Below are positions 46,551 to 56,986 of a stretch of DNA of 64,000 bases, one piece after another. The notes beneath the pieces were generated by a model, which was given only the letters and a program-made list of their open reading frames with translations, was not told where the DNA came from and ran no database searches. A program made the translations under genes and the position numbers. The stretch lies in contig NZ_CP010681.1 in NCBI RefSeq assembly GCF_002407245.1, positions 1,674,001 through 1,738,000 of the forward strand. The letters are read 5' to 3'. Positions within the stretch are counted from its first letter, which is position 1, and each line of letters starts with the position of its first letter. This DNA comes from Phaeobacter piscinae (lineage in GTDB: Bacteria; Pseudomonadota; Alphaproteobacteria; Rhodobacterales; Rhodobacteraceae).

Positions 46551-49500
46551 TTACTCTGCGGCGGTCTTCAACTCGGTGCCGCCATGACGCAATGCGGCCA
46601 GCAGCTCCTCGCGGCGTTTTGCCGCCTTGGCTTCGTTGGCCTGTTTCACCGGACCAAAGCCCCGGATCTCCAGCGGCAATTCCGCCAGCGCAATCAGCGG
46701 CGCCATGATTTCGGGGCTGGCCTTGGGCAGCCATTCCTTCATGTCGGCCTCATACTGCGCAATCAACGCCCGCTCCATCTTGCGTTCAGCGGTGTAGCCA
46801 AACACATCCAGCGGCGTGCCGCGCAGGCCTTTGAACTTCGCCAGCAGACGCAGCCCACGTTCCAGACCGGGGCCGAATTTACGCTTCTTGGGGCGGCCGT
46901 CAGGATCCTTGCCGGTCAGCATCGGCGGCGCGAGGTTGTAGGAAATCTTCAGATCGCCCTCAAACTCCGCCTCGGCCTTCTCCCGGCTGGACAGCAACAG
47001 GCGCGCAACCTCGTATTCGTCCTTATACGCCAGCAGCTTGTGATAGCCCTTGGCGACCGCTTCCTTCAGCGCCTTGTCGGAAATGCCGTCCAGCATCTTG
47101 CCATAGCGTTTGGCCAGACGGGGGCTCTGATAGTCGGTCAGATGCCCCTTGCGGAAGGCGATCTTCTCCTCCAGCGACTTGGGCAGGTCGACAACATTGG
47201 GTTCCGCAAGGCGCGCGGCATCCTGCGGATAAAGCACCGCCCAGCGACCGATGTCAAAGGCGCGCAAATTGCGCTCTACCGCGGCCCCGTTGAGGGTGAT
47301 CGCCTCCTGTATGGCCTCAAGCGTGATTGGCAGCAGACCGCGCTGCCAGGCTGCGCCAAAGATCATCATATTGGAGAAAATCGAATCTCCCATGCTGGCG
47401 CGTGCCAGATCGGAGGCATCAAACAGATCCAGTCGATCCCGCAACCGCGCCTCAAGTGCCACCTGCAACCGGTCGGTGGGCAGCTGGAAATCCGTGTCGC
47501 GGGTGAAATCGCCGGTGATGATCTCATGGCTGTTCACCACCGCGCCGGTCTTGCCGGTTTTCATCAGACCGATGGTCTTTGCGCCAGCCGACACCACCAG
47601 GTCACCCCCGATCAGCGCGTCACATTCGCCAGTGGCGACGCGGATGGCGCTGATGTCTTCGGGCTTGTTGGCAATGCGGCAGTGGATATGCACCGCGCCG
47701 CCCTTCTGGGCGAGGCCGGCCATTTCCATCATGCCAGCGCCCTTGCCATCGATCTGCGCCGCCTGTGCCAGCACCGCGCCGATGGTGACAACACCGGTGC
47801 CACCAACCCCGGTGATCACCACATTATGAGTGCCATCAATCGCGGGCAGTTCCGGTCTGGGCAGGTCCGGCAGATCCAGAGCGGCGGTTGGCTCCTTACG
47901 GATTTTTGCGCCCTCAATGGTCAGGAACGACGGGCAGAAACCTTTGACGCAGCTGAAATCCTTGTTGCAGGACGACTGGTCAATCGCCCGCTTGCGGCCC
48001 AGCTCAGTCTCCTTTGGCACGATAGAGACACAGTTGGACTGCACCCCACAATCCCCGCAGCCCTCGCAAACGTCGGGGTTGATGAACACGCGCTGATCGG
48101 GATCGGGGAACTGGCCCTTCTTGCGGCGGCGACGTTTCTCGGCGGCACAGGTCTGGATATAGATGATGGCGGAAACGCCTTCGACTGTCTCCATTTCCTT
48201 CTGCACCACCATCAGCTCAGCCCGCTCGTGCATCCGCATGCCCGCCGGGAACAGCTTGGTGTCGACATCTTCTTTCTCGTCATAGACCACGGCGATGGTC
48301 TTCACGCCCATCGCTGTCAGCTCATGCGCGATCTGATGTGCGGTCAGCCCGCCCTCGGCCTCCTGTCCGCCCGTCATGGCGACAGCATCATTGTAGAGGA
48401 TCTTGAAGGTGATATTCGTCCCCTCGGCCAGCGCCGCCCGGATCGCCTGCACACCGGAGTGGTTGTAGGTGCCGTCTCCAAGGTTCTGGAACACGTGCTT
48501 GCGGGTGGAGAATGGCGCCTCGCCGACCCAGTTCACACCCTCGCCGCCCATGTGGGTAAAGCCGGTGGTTTCGCGGTCCATCCACTGCACCATGAAGTGA
48601 CAGCCGATCCCCGCATAGGCGCGGCTGCCGTCCGGCAGCTTGGTTGAGGAGTTATGTGGACAGCCTGAGCAGAAATAAGGCAGACGGGCGGCGATTTCTT
48701 CGGCATTGTCGGCGCGTTTGGCATCATCCAGCGCGGTCAGCCCGGCGCGGATCGCCTCCGTTTCGCGCCCCTCCTCGATCAGGATCTGGCCTAATTTCTC
48801 GGCGATCATGATCGGGTCGAGCGCGTATTTGGTCGGGAACAGCTCCTCGCGGTGCATGGCCCCGGCGCCGCCTTTGTACCAGCCATAGACACGGCGGCCC
48901 TGACGGTCATCAAAGATGGCTTCCTTGATCTGAATTTCGATCAGCTTGCGCTTTTCTTCGACCACCACGATCAGGTCCAGCCCCTCGGCCCAGTCGTTGA
49001 AGCCCTTCATATCCAGCGGCCAGGTCTGGCCGACCTTATAGGTGGTGATGCCCAGCCGTTCGGCCATGGTTTCATCGATGTTCAGCAGCGACATGGCATG
49101 GACCAGATCCAGCCAGTTCTTGCCCGCCGCGACAAAACCGATCTTGGCACCGGGTTTGCCCCACATGCGCTTGTCCATCTTGTTGGCGTGGCTGAAGGCC
49201 TCCGCCGCAAAGCGCTTGTAGTCTATGATCCGGTTTTCCTGCCGGAACCGGTCATCATCCAGACGGATGTTCAGCCCATCTGCCGGCATGTCAAACTCTG
49301 GCGTGACCAGCTTCATCCGATCCGGATCGCCATCAACGACCGAGGTGACCTCAATCGTGTCTTTCATCGTCTTCAGGCCGACCCACAAACCGGAAAACCG
49401 GCTGAGCGCCAGACCATAGGCACCGTAGTCCAGGATTTCCTGCACGCCAGCGGGGCTGACGATGGGCAGGTAGCAATCCATCAGCGACCATTCCGACTGG

Positions 49501-49970
49501 TGCAACACGGTGGAGCTTTCGCCGGTGTGGTCATCGCCCATGGCAACCAGGACACCGCCATATTTGGACGAGCCCGCCATATTGGCGTGCCGGATCGCAT
49601 CGCCAGAGCGGTCAACACCCGGCCCCTTGCCGTACCAGAGGCCAAACACACCGTCGTATTTGCCCTCGCCGCGGACCTCAGCCTGCTGCGCACCCCACAG
49701 GGCGGTCACGGCCAGATCCTCGTTCAAACCATACTGGAAGGTGACATCGCTGGCGGTCAGATGCTTTTCCGCCCGCTTCATCTGAATATCAACCGCGCCA
49801 AGGGGCGATCCGCGATAGCCAGTGACCAGACCGGCCGTATTCAGCCCCGCTGCCTTATCCCGGTATTTCTGCATCAGCATAAGACGCACCAGCGCCTGTG
49901 TGCCGTTCAGCATCACCTGCGATTTTGTCAGGTCAAATTTGTCGTTCAGAGAAATTTTCTGCGTGCTCAT
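46551..49970 (-). CDS. Fused indolepyruvate ferredoxin oxidoreductase (IorA-IorB)
   Basis: A 1139-residue thiamin-diphosphate enzyme that oxidatively decarboxylates aryl-pyruvates to aryl-acetyl-CoA. From the ATG at 49970 (MSTQKISL): the N-terminal pyrimidine-binding half, with TGYRGSPLGAVD and QYGLNEDLAVTALWGAQQAE; the Cys and TPP region with FCSGCPHNSST and AGIGCHFMVQWMD; a 4Fe-4S-like CEGCGDCGVQSNC; and the gamma-type domain with VVITGVGGTGVVTIGAVLAQAA. In Phaeobacter a related enzyme, Ior1, makes phenylacetyl-CoA from phenylalanine, a precursor of tropodithietic acid; identity with it is inferred. It is divergent from a LysR regulator and ends at a strong terminator. Confidence 0.92.
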   Translation of the reverse strand: MSTQKISLNDKFDLTKSQVMLNGTQALVRLMLMQKYRDKAAGLNTAGLVTGYRGSPLGAVDIQMKRAEKHLTASDVTFQYGLNEDLAVTALWGAQQAEVRGEGKYDGVFGLWYGKGPGVDRSGDAIRHANMAGSSKYGGVLVAMGDDHTGESSTVLHQSEWSLMDCYLPIVSPAGVQEILDYGAYGLALSRFSGLWVGLKTMKDTIEVTSVVDGDPDRMKLVTPEFDMPADGLNIRLDDDRFRQENRIIDYKRFAAEAFSHANKMDKRMWGKPGAKIGFVAAGKNWLDLVHAMSLLNIDETMAERLGITTYKVGQTWPLDMKGFNDWAEGLDLIVVVEEKRKLIEIQIKEAIFDDRQGRRVYGWYKGGAGAMHREELFPTKYALDPIMIAEKLGQILIEEGRETEAIRAGLTALDDAKRADNAEEIAARLPYFCSGCPHNSSTKLPDGSRAYAGIGCHFMVQWMDRETTGFTHMGGEGVNWVGEAPFSTRKHVFQNLGDGTYNHSGVQAIRAALAEGTNITFKILYNDAVAMTGGQEAEGGLTAHQIAHELTAMGVKTIAVVYDEKEDVDTKLFPAGMRMHERAELMVVQKEMETVEGVSAIIYIQTCAAEKRRRRKKGQFPDPDQRVFINPDVCEGCGDCGVQSNCVSIVPKETELGRKRAIDQSSCNKDFSCVKGFCPSFLTIEGAKIRKEPTAALDLPDLPRPELPAIDGTHNVVITGVGGTGVVTIGAVLAQAAQIDGKGAGMMEMAGLAQKGGAVHIHCRIANKPEDISAIRVATGECDALIGGDLVVSAGAKTIGLMKTGKTGAVVNSHEIITGDFTRDTDFQLPTDRLQVALEARLRDRLDLFDASDLARASMGDSIFSNMMIFGAAWQRGLLPITLEAIQEAITLNGAAVERNLRAFDIGRWAVLYPQDAARLAEPNVVDLPKSLEEKIAFRKGHLTDYQSPRLAKRYGKMLDGISDKALKEAVAKGYHKLLAYKDEYEVARLLLSSREKAEAEFEGDLKISYNLAPPMLTGKDPDGRPKKRKFGPGLERGLRLLAKFKGLRGTPLDVFGYTAERKMERALIAQYEADMKEWLPKASPEIMAPLIALAELPLEIRGFGPVKQANEAKAAKRREELLAALRHGGTELKTAAE

Positions 49971-50018
49971 CCTGGGCCTCCCCAACCTCGATTAGCTTGC
50001 ACTTCTTGGCGTCATATT

Positions 50019-50037
50019 AGGTCACAATTGCTGACCT
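50019..50037. promoter_or_regulatory. LysR-type operator candidate (AGGTCA-N7-TGACCT)
   Basis: A perfect inverted repeat with 6-base arms and a 7-base centre, lying between the divergent Ior and LysR genes. It contains the LysR-type T-N11-A pattern (T at 50022, A at 50034). It is probably bound by the adjacent LysR protein and could control both genes. Confidence 0.65.
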
Positions 50038-50130
50038 GTATACTGTTTTTTGCCGGAATATGTTTCTGACCGCCCTATCAAATTGAAAGTTTCGATACAT
50101 TTCATATAGGCTACGACAGAGGCATCGAAA

Positions 50131-51045
50131 GTGACGGGTATGGATTGGGATAAGCTTAGAATATTTCACGCGGTGGCGGACGCAGGCAGTCTGACCCATG
50201 CGGGCGACAAGCTGAACTTGTCGCAGTCGGCGGTCAGTCGGCAGATTCGCGCATTGGAAGAGAGCCTCAGCTCAACCCTGTTTCACCGCCACGCGCGGGG
50301 GTTGATTCTCACCGAACAGGGAGAGCTGCTGTTTGACGCCACCAAGTCGATGTCAAAACGGCTTGAGGCCGCCTCGGCCCGTATTCGCGACAGCGAGGAA
50401 GAGGTTTTTGGCGAGCTGCGCGTCACCACTACCTTCGGCTTTGGCACCCTGTGGCTGGCGCCGCGCCTGACCAAGCTTTATGAGCAATACCCGGATCTGA
50501 AGATTGATTTGATGCTGGAGGAACGCGTGCTGGACCTGCCCATGCGCGAGGCTGATGTGGCCATCCGCATGAAGGAACCCAGCCAGGCTGATCTGATCCG
50601 CAAGCGGCTGATGACCGTGCAGATGAAGCTCTATGCCTCGCGCGGCTATGTTGAACGCAACGGCGCGCCGGACCAGGCCGAAGATATCGTCGATCACCGG
50701 CTGATCTGCCAAAACCCCCGTTCCGCTCAGGTTGGCTCAGCCGCTGTGCTGGTACAGAAACTAATGACCCATAACCCGTCATCGCTGCTGACCGTGAACA
50801 ACTACTTTGGTGTGTTGCAGGGCGTCATTCATGATCTGGGCATCGGGGTGCTGCCCGATTACGTGACTGAGGACTTTCCCGATCTGGTGCCAGTCCTGCA
50901 GGATGAGGACACCAGCGACGTGCCGGTCTACCTCGCCTACCCGGAAGAATTGCGCCATTCCCGGCGGATTTCCGCATTCCGGGATTTCGTCCAGAATGAG
51001 ATTATTGCACATCGCAAGCATATGAAAGAACTGGGCAAAATATGA
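50131..51045 (+). CDS. LysR-family transcriptional regulator
   Basis: A 304-residue LysR regulator. The winged helix is KLRIFHAVADAGSLTHAGDKLNLSQSAVSRQIRALEESL at about 8-46, and the effector-binding domain follows. The GTG at 50131 has AGAGG eight bases upstream; an ATG three codons later (50140) is the other plausible start. It is divergent from the fused indolepyruvate oxidoreductase with a palindrome in the gap, so it most likely controls that gene in response to an aromatic keto acid or its precursor. The ligand is not known. Confidence 0.92.
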   Translation: MTGMDWDKLRIFHAVADAGSLTHAGDKLNLSQSAVSRQIRALEESLSSTLFHRHARGLILTEQGELLFDATKSMSKRLEAASARIRDSEEEVFGELRVTTTFGFGTLWLAPRLTKLYEQYPDLKIDLMLEERVLDLPMREADVAIRMKEPSQADLIRKRLMTVQMKLYASRGYVERNGAPDQAEDIVDHRLICQNPRSAQVGSAAVLVQKLMTHNPSSLLTVNNYFGVLQGVIHDLGIGVLPDYVTEDFPDLVPVLQDEDTSDVPVYLAYPEELRHSRRISAFRDFVQNEIIAHRKHMKELGKI

Positions 51046-51119
51046 CTTCTGGCGAGCCATGCAAAAAATGCATGGCGGCCTTGCCATTTTCCAAGTCTGA
51101 TTGCCCTTGATCGGGGCGC

Positions 51120-51216
51120 ATTGCACCCCTAAATCAACTCTCGAAGGCAGCGACACTGTCGCCCTTCATACCTCCCTGTTGGACTTCGGCCGAGCTTAGT
51201 GCTCGGCCTTTTTTTT
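51120..51216 (+). ncRNA. Candidate small RNA downstream of the LysR gene (unproven)
   Basis: About 100 bases organised like a trans-acting sRNA. A small stem GCGAC/GTCGC (51150-51162) is followed by an exposed anti-Shine-Dalgarno-like CCTCCC (51171-51176), then a strong hairpin GGCCGAGC/GCTCGGCC with eight Ts. A weak promoter-like pair, TTGATC, 17 bases and TAAATC, precedes it. No frame in it looks coding. It could also be just the 3' UTR of the LysR gene. Confidence 0.3.
51188..51216 (+). terminator. Strong terminator downstream of the LysR gene
   Basis: GGCCGAGC pairs with GCTCGGCC around a 5-base loop, followed by TTTTTTTT. A second hairpin, GCCATGCA/TGCATGGC without a U tract, lies directly after the LysR stop at 51056-51076. 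Confidence 0.93.
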
Positions 51217-51630
51217 GGCCCATACTCACTCTAAGCCCCGGCAGCTCTGGCGACATCGGCGCCTGCAACGTCACAGCCCGCCTTACCCCCGTCAACCGGC
51301 TCATCCGGTCTTGGTCGGTACTTGCGCGCGGTATTCACCCAACTGCTGCACATTTCAGCGCCAGTGCCGGATTTATCGCCCCTCTCCGTATAAATATCGT
51401 CCAGATCGGCAGGAAAGCCGCTGCAGCCCGGTCCACACAACAGGTCAATGCCCACCTCATCATGACCCCGGTTTGTTCAGCCCCATCAGGGGGTTGAACA
51501 ATGAGCATCTGGTTAACGCTCGCATGGAAATCCACCCGATTTCGAAAAAATCAGGAACCTTTGGCAGGGGCACCCCGTTGGGTAGCCAGAACACAAGACA
51601 CCAACGCATCTGACTTGAAGGAGAGCAACA
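51217..51630. other. Intergenic stretch before the PRC-barrel-like gene
   Basis: About 410 bases. One minus-strand frame from a GTG at 51455 to 51231 (74 codons, starting VGIDLLCGPGCSGF) has fair composition, but no clear ribosome binding site and no family I know. A second frame in another phase (51335-51535) overlaps it. They could be the remains of one gene split by a frameshift, or chance. The plus-strand promoter of the next gene must also lie here. Confidence 0.4.
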
Positions 51631-52026
51631 ATGCTTCGCATGACCTCTATCGCCGCCCTGATCGCCATGACCGGTGCTGCCAGCGCTGAAGTGCTGACCG
51701 AAAACGCCACCCCGAATGATGCGGGCGAGACATTCCTTGAGGAAAACGTCGAATTCATGGGCGCGCCCGTGGTTGACGTAAACGGCGTATTCCTGGGCAA
51801 GGTTGTCGAGGTCGGCACCGAGCCGGGCCCCGATCGTAAAATCCTGGTCGAGTTCCGCGACAGTTTCTCCGACAAGCTGAGCGGCCTGCGCTTCAACCTT
51901 GATGGCATGTGGGAAACCGACGGCGTGCTGCGCATGGGTCAGACCACTGGTGAGCTGCGGACCATGCTGGAAACCTACGCCAACGAGAACCCTGACAAGC
52001 TCACTGATGGCTCCGTCTTGAACTAA
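51631..52026 (+). CDS. Secreted PRC-barrel-like protein
   Basis: 131 residues: a signal peptide MLRMTSIAALIAMTGAASA, then a small mostly-beta domain with FMGAPVVDVNGVFLGKVVEV, which matches the PRC-barrel pattern of a short beta-hairpin repeat with Gly and Val. Such domains often bind RNA or other proteins or sit in photosynthetic centres, but periplasmic versions of unknown role are common. AAGGAGAG precedes the ATG. It is a single gene with its own terminator. Confidence 0.7.
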   Translation: MLRMTSIAALIAMTGAASAEVLTENATPNDAGETFLEENVEFMGAPVVDVNGVFLGKVVEVGTEPGPDRKILVEFRDSFSDKLSGLRFNLDGMWETDGVLRMGQTTGELRTMLETYANENPDKLTDGSVLN

Positions 52027-52082
52027 GCGGCACAGTCAGACAGTGATCGCCCCCGCATTGCGCGGGGCCGGGGATCAGATTT

Positions 52083-52115
52083 GGGTCAGAGCCACCGAGG
52101 CTCTGGCCCTTTTCC
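52083..52115 (+). terminator. Terminator after the PRC-barrel-like gene
   Basis: GGG-CAGAGCC pairs with GGCTCTG-CCC around a 5-base loop, followed by TTTT. It stands before the purL promoter region. Confidence 0.85.
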
Positions 52116-52241
52116 ATATCTGACCACCTTCAGCAACGCAGCGCACCAAAGCGCCAGCAGCCGCCTTGCGCTTTTTCCTTCCCCCTTGGCCCTCCTTGCC
52201 CTAAAAGGCGCGCAATCGCAGCCATTGGGGACGTTACACGG

Positions 52242-54407
<2,166 letters not shown>

Positions 54408-54449
54408 GGGCAGCCAGCGTTGGGGCATAGTCCTCAGCACTCGAAAACC

Positions 54450-54484
54450 GGGTGGGATGGCGGCGTCATCCCACCCCTTTTTTT
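54450..54484 (+). terminator. Terminator after purL
   Basis: GGGTGGGATG pairs with CATCCCACCC around a 7-base loop, followed by CTTTTTTT. Confidence 0.94.
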
Positions 54485-54504
54485 GACCTCTCTCAGGTGA
54501 CCCA

Positions 54505-55053
54505 ATGCCCCTGCCCGGCCAGTCAGCACAGATCGACTTCCCCGCGCTGACAGCAGATTGCAGCCGCTGCGCTGCGCTTTGTTGTGTGGCCTACCCGTTT
54601 GAGGAAGACGAGGATTTTGCGATCCTGAAGGAGACGGACCACCCCTGCCCCAACCTCTCGCCCTCCTGTTTCAACTGCACCATCCATGCCGATCTGGACA
54701 CCCGTGGATTTGGCGGCTGTATCGCCTATTCCTGCGCTGGCGCCGGGCAGCGGGTGACCGAGGTGCTGTTTCAGGGCGAGACATGGCGCGACGATCCTGA
54801 CCTCCTGCCGCATATGACCCATGCCCTGCGTGTCCTGCGCCCCATCCATGAGGCGCTGCTGATCCTGCAGGAGGCCGCAGCCCTGACACTCCCCGACGCG
54901 CTGCAGGCGGAGCTGACTCGCCTGAGCGAGACCCTTGCCGTGCGCGATGGCACCTCGATCTGGGACTTCGAGGAACCGGAGGTGCAGGACGCCTTGGCGC
55001 AGGTTCCTGAGTTCGTGCCGCGCCTTGCCCCCTATGTGGTGCCCCGCAGCTAA
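54505..55053 (+). CDS. Cys-rich protein of unknown function
   Basis: 182 residues. The first half has many cysteines in a fixed pattern: DCSRCAALCCVAYPF at about 18-32, then PCPNLSPSCFNCTIH, GFGGCIAYSCAGAGQ and WRDDP. The same pattern opens some actinobacterial proteins that continue into pentapeptide repeats, as I recall. Here the C-terminal half is helical, with no repeats. The cysteines may bind a metal or iron-sulfur cluster. It is cytoplasmic by appearance. It lies alone, just before the BolA gene. Confidence 0.68.
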   Translation: MPLPGQSAQIDFPALTADCSRCAALCCVAYPFEEDEDFAILKETDHPCPNLSPSCFNCTIHADLDTRGFGGCIAYSCAGAGQRVTEVLFQGETWRDDPDLLPHMTHALRVLRPIHEALLILQEAAALTLPDALQAELTRLSETLAVRDGTSIWDFEEPEVQDALAQVPEFVPRLAPYVVPRS

Positions 55054-55120
55054 TCCGCCTTGCAGAGGTCCCTGCAGCACCCTACATTTTCCATAAGCTA
55101 GAAATAAGGACATCCCCCCA

Positions 55121-55357
55121 ATGCCGATGCAAGCCCAAGAAATCGAAGACCTGCTGCGCGAGAGTTTTCCAGATGCGGAAATTCAGGTTGGCGGCCATGA
55201 CGGTGTGCATATGTCCGCGATGGTCATCGACGAGAGCTTTCGCGGCAAGAACCGTGTCCAGCAGCAGCGCGCGGTCTATGCCGCGCTGAAGGGCAAGATG
55301 GATGGCGCCAATGGGGAGCTGCACGCTCTCGCCCTGACCACAAAGGTGCCCGAGTAA
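55121..55357 (+). CDS. BolA-family protein
   Basis: A 78-residue protein of the BolA/IbaG family. The helix-turn region VGGHDGVHMSAMVIDESFRGKNRVQQQRAVYAAL is intact, with the conserved His and the FRGKNRVxQQR block. BolA proteins pair with monothiol glutaredoxins around a [2Fe-2S] cluster to sense or move iron-sulfur units. A CGFS glutaredoxin gene lies 340 bases downstream on the same strand with one small gene between. Confidence 0.9.
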   Translation: MPMQAQEIEDLLRESFPDAEIQVGGHDGVHMSAMVIDESFRGKNRVQQQRAVYAALKGKMDGANGELHALALTTKVPE

Positions 55358-55363
55358 CCTGCC

Positions 55364-55594
55364 ATGTCGCTGTTCATGTCCCTTCTGATCCTCGGAATTG
55401 TTGTCATGACCGCGCTTGTCGCGCTGATTGGCCAGCGCCGCGCGCCGATTGAAGAGGATGAAACAGATCCGGATTACCACACCTTACGCTCTGACTATCA
55501 GTCGGGCATGGGGGGCGGTTCAATGCGGACCTGGAAGGTGCCCAAGGATCCGGACGCCTATGCCCGCTTCTTTGTACCCAAAGGCAAAAAGTAA
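55364..55594 (+). CDS. Small membrane-anchored protein between BolA and Grx genes (unrecognised)
   Basis: 76 residues: an N-terminal membrane helix ([21 protein letters not shown]), then a charged, Tyr/Asp-rich cytoplasmic or periplasmic tail with [21 protein letters not shown] and [19 protein letters not shown]. It starts 6 bases after the BolA gene stop and its codon use fits the neighbours, so it is probably real and co-transcribed. I know of no family name. Confidence 0.7.
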   Translation: MSLFMSLLILGIVVMTALVALIGQRRAPIEEDETDPDYHTLRSDYQSGMGGGSMRTWKVPKDPDAYARFFVPKGKK

Positions 55595-55695
55595 CAGCGC
55601 CACCCGAAATTCCCGGCGCCGATTGGCAATCCCCCGCTTCGTGCCTATATGACGGCCAACGGACCATCGGCCCATCCGCCAAAAGGAAACGCAAT

Positions 55696-56058
55696 ATGAC
55701 CGACGTAAAAACCCGCATCGACGAAACCGTCAAAGCCAGCGATGTCGTGCTCTTCATGAAGGGCACCAAGGATATGCCGCAGTGTGGCTTCTCCTCACGC
55801 GTGGCTGGCGTTCTGAATTACATCGGCGTCGACTACACCGATGTGAATGTGCTGGCTGATGAGGAACTGCGCGCCGGCATCAAGGATTATTCCGATTGGC
55901 CGACCATCCCGCAGCTTTATGTCAAAGGTGAGTTTGTGGGCGGTTGCGACATCATCACCGAGATGACCCTCTCGGGCGAACTGGACGGAATGTTTGAACA
56001 AAACGGCGTCACCTTCGACAAAGACGCCGCTGACAAGATCCGCGAAGCCAACGGCTAA
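55696..56058 (+). CDS. grxD: Monothiol CGFS glutaredoxin (Grx4 type)
   Basis: A 120-residue monothiol glutaredoxin. The active site is [19 protein letters not shown], with CGFS at about 36-39. [20 protein letters not shown] carries the glutathione- and cluster-binding region. The family ligates a shared [2Fe-2S] cluster and delivers it with BolA. It is followed by a strong terminator. Its placement near bolA is the usual partner arrangement. Confidence 0.94.
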   Translation: MTDVKTRIDETVKASDVVLFMKGTKDMPQCGFSSRVAGVLNYIGVDYTDVNVLADEELRAGIKDYSDWPTIPQLYVKGEFVGGCDIITEMTLSGELDGMFEQNGVTFDKDAADKIREANG

Positions 56059-56104
56059 TCCTGCAGCATCCGATCCGACGCGTTCGGCTCAGCAACACAA
56101 TGAC

Positions 56105-56138
56105 AAAGCCTGCCACGGTCTGCGTGGCAGGCTTTTTT
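56105..56138 (+). terminator. Terminator after grxD
   Basis: AAAGCCTGCCAC pairs with GTGGCAGGCTTT around a 7-base loop, with TTTTTT at the end. Confidence 0.94.
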
Positions 56139-56169
56139 CGTCATGAAAGCGCTCTGCGACTGCGCCACC

Positions 56170-56850
56170 TCAGTAGACGAAGGGCAGGAATTTCGCCGTC
56201 CGCGCAGCATAGGCGCGAAACTCCGCCCCGTAGCGATCCGCCAGATACCGGTCCAGCGCCGGAATATGGTAGAAAATGAACATGCTTGTCATCAGCATTG
56301 GCACAACTCCCGCCCAAAGCGACGCTGTCAGGATGGCCCATCCGGTGAACAGAATGCTGTCGCCGAGGTAGTTCACATGCATCGCATAGGCAAACAACCC
56401 ACCGGTGTAACAATGCCCCTTGCTCTCTGGCTGCTTTTTCCACTGCCACCGCTGCAGCTCCGATCCGGTGTTCACCGCGGATCCGATCAGCAATAGCACG
56501 CCGCCCAGAATATCCCATGAACCAAACGGCGCCGCCGCGCCGGAGATCAGCCCTGCACCCAACAGCAGAAAGCCAATTTCGAAAGCGGCCATAAACGCCG
56601 CCAGCCCCAGCCCCTCAGACAGATCGACCTTCCGCTGGAGCAGGACAAACAGCGTCACCAGATGGCGCAGAAAATATAGCGCAGCTGCCCCGGCCAGCAG
56701 TTTCGCGCGCATGGGATCCGGCCAGTCCAGCCCGCCAGAGGCCAGCCAGAGGCAGATCGACACCGATCCCGCATGCAGGGCTGCAAAACACAGTTTGCTG
56801 CGCAACGACCGCCCATGGGAGCGGTCAACACCGCCATAGTTGCTGCTCAT
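56170..56850 (-). CDS. DUF1295-type membrane protein (methyltransferase/steroid-reductase-like fold)
   Basis: 226 residues from the ATG at 56850 with AAGGGAC upstream; an earlier in-frame start at 56886 has no site. It has about six hydrophobic segments. The C-terminal end, GHCYTGGLFAYAMHVNYLGDSILFTGWAIL then YLADRYGAEFRAYAARTAKFLPFVY, is the NADPH/SAM-type site shared by ICMT-like methyltransferases and DUF1295/steroid 5-alpha-reductase proteins. The substrate is unknown. It is divergent from a TetR regulator, which may control it. Confidence 0.78.
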   Translation of the reverse strand: MSSNYGGVDRSHGRSLRSKLCFAALHAGSVSICLWLASGGLDWPDPMRAKLLAGAAALYFLRHLVTLFVLLQRKVDLSEGLGLAAFMAAFEIGFLLLGAGLISGAAAPFGSWDILGGVLLLIGSAVNTGSELQRWQWKKQPESKGHCYTGGLFAYAMHVNYLGDSILFTGWAILTASLWAGVVPMLMTSMFIFYHIPALDRYLADRYGAEFRAYAARTAKFLPFVY

Positions 56851-56901
56851 TCGAATGTCCCTTCGTAATTTCCGCCGCGACCGCACTCCGGATCTGGCGG
56901 G

Positions 56902-56986
56902 TTATTTCGTCCAACTGGTCTGCAAAAACTATTGGACAGTTCGTCTGGGCTCTGTCAATTCTATTTCGACCATATGGACGAAATAA
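56902..56986. promoter_or_regulatory. TetR operator candidate
   Basis: TTATTTCGTCCA at 56902-56913 and TGGACGAAATAA at 56975-56986 form a perfect 12-base inverted repeat 61 bases apart. Close by, a near-perfect 24-base palindrome lies at 56962-56985 (one mismatched pair) and covers the probable start of the TetR gene. It lies between the divergent DUF1295 and TetR genes. Confidence 0.72.

Noticed and set aside
46449..48647. 732-codon plus-strand frame opposite the indolepyruvate oxidoreductase
   Set aside because: Same reason: low-complexity shadow frame of a conserved gene.
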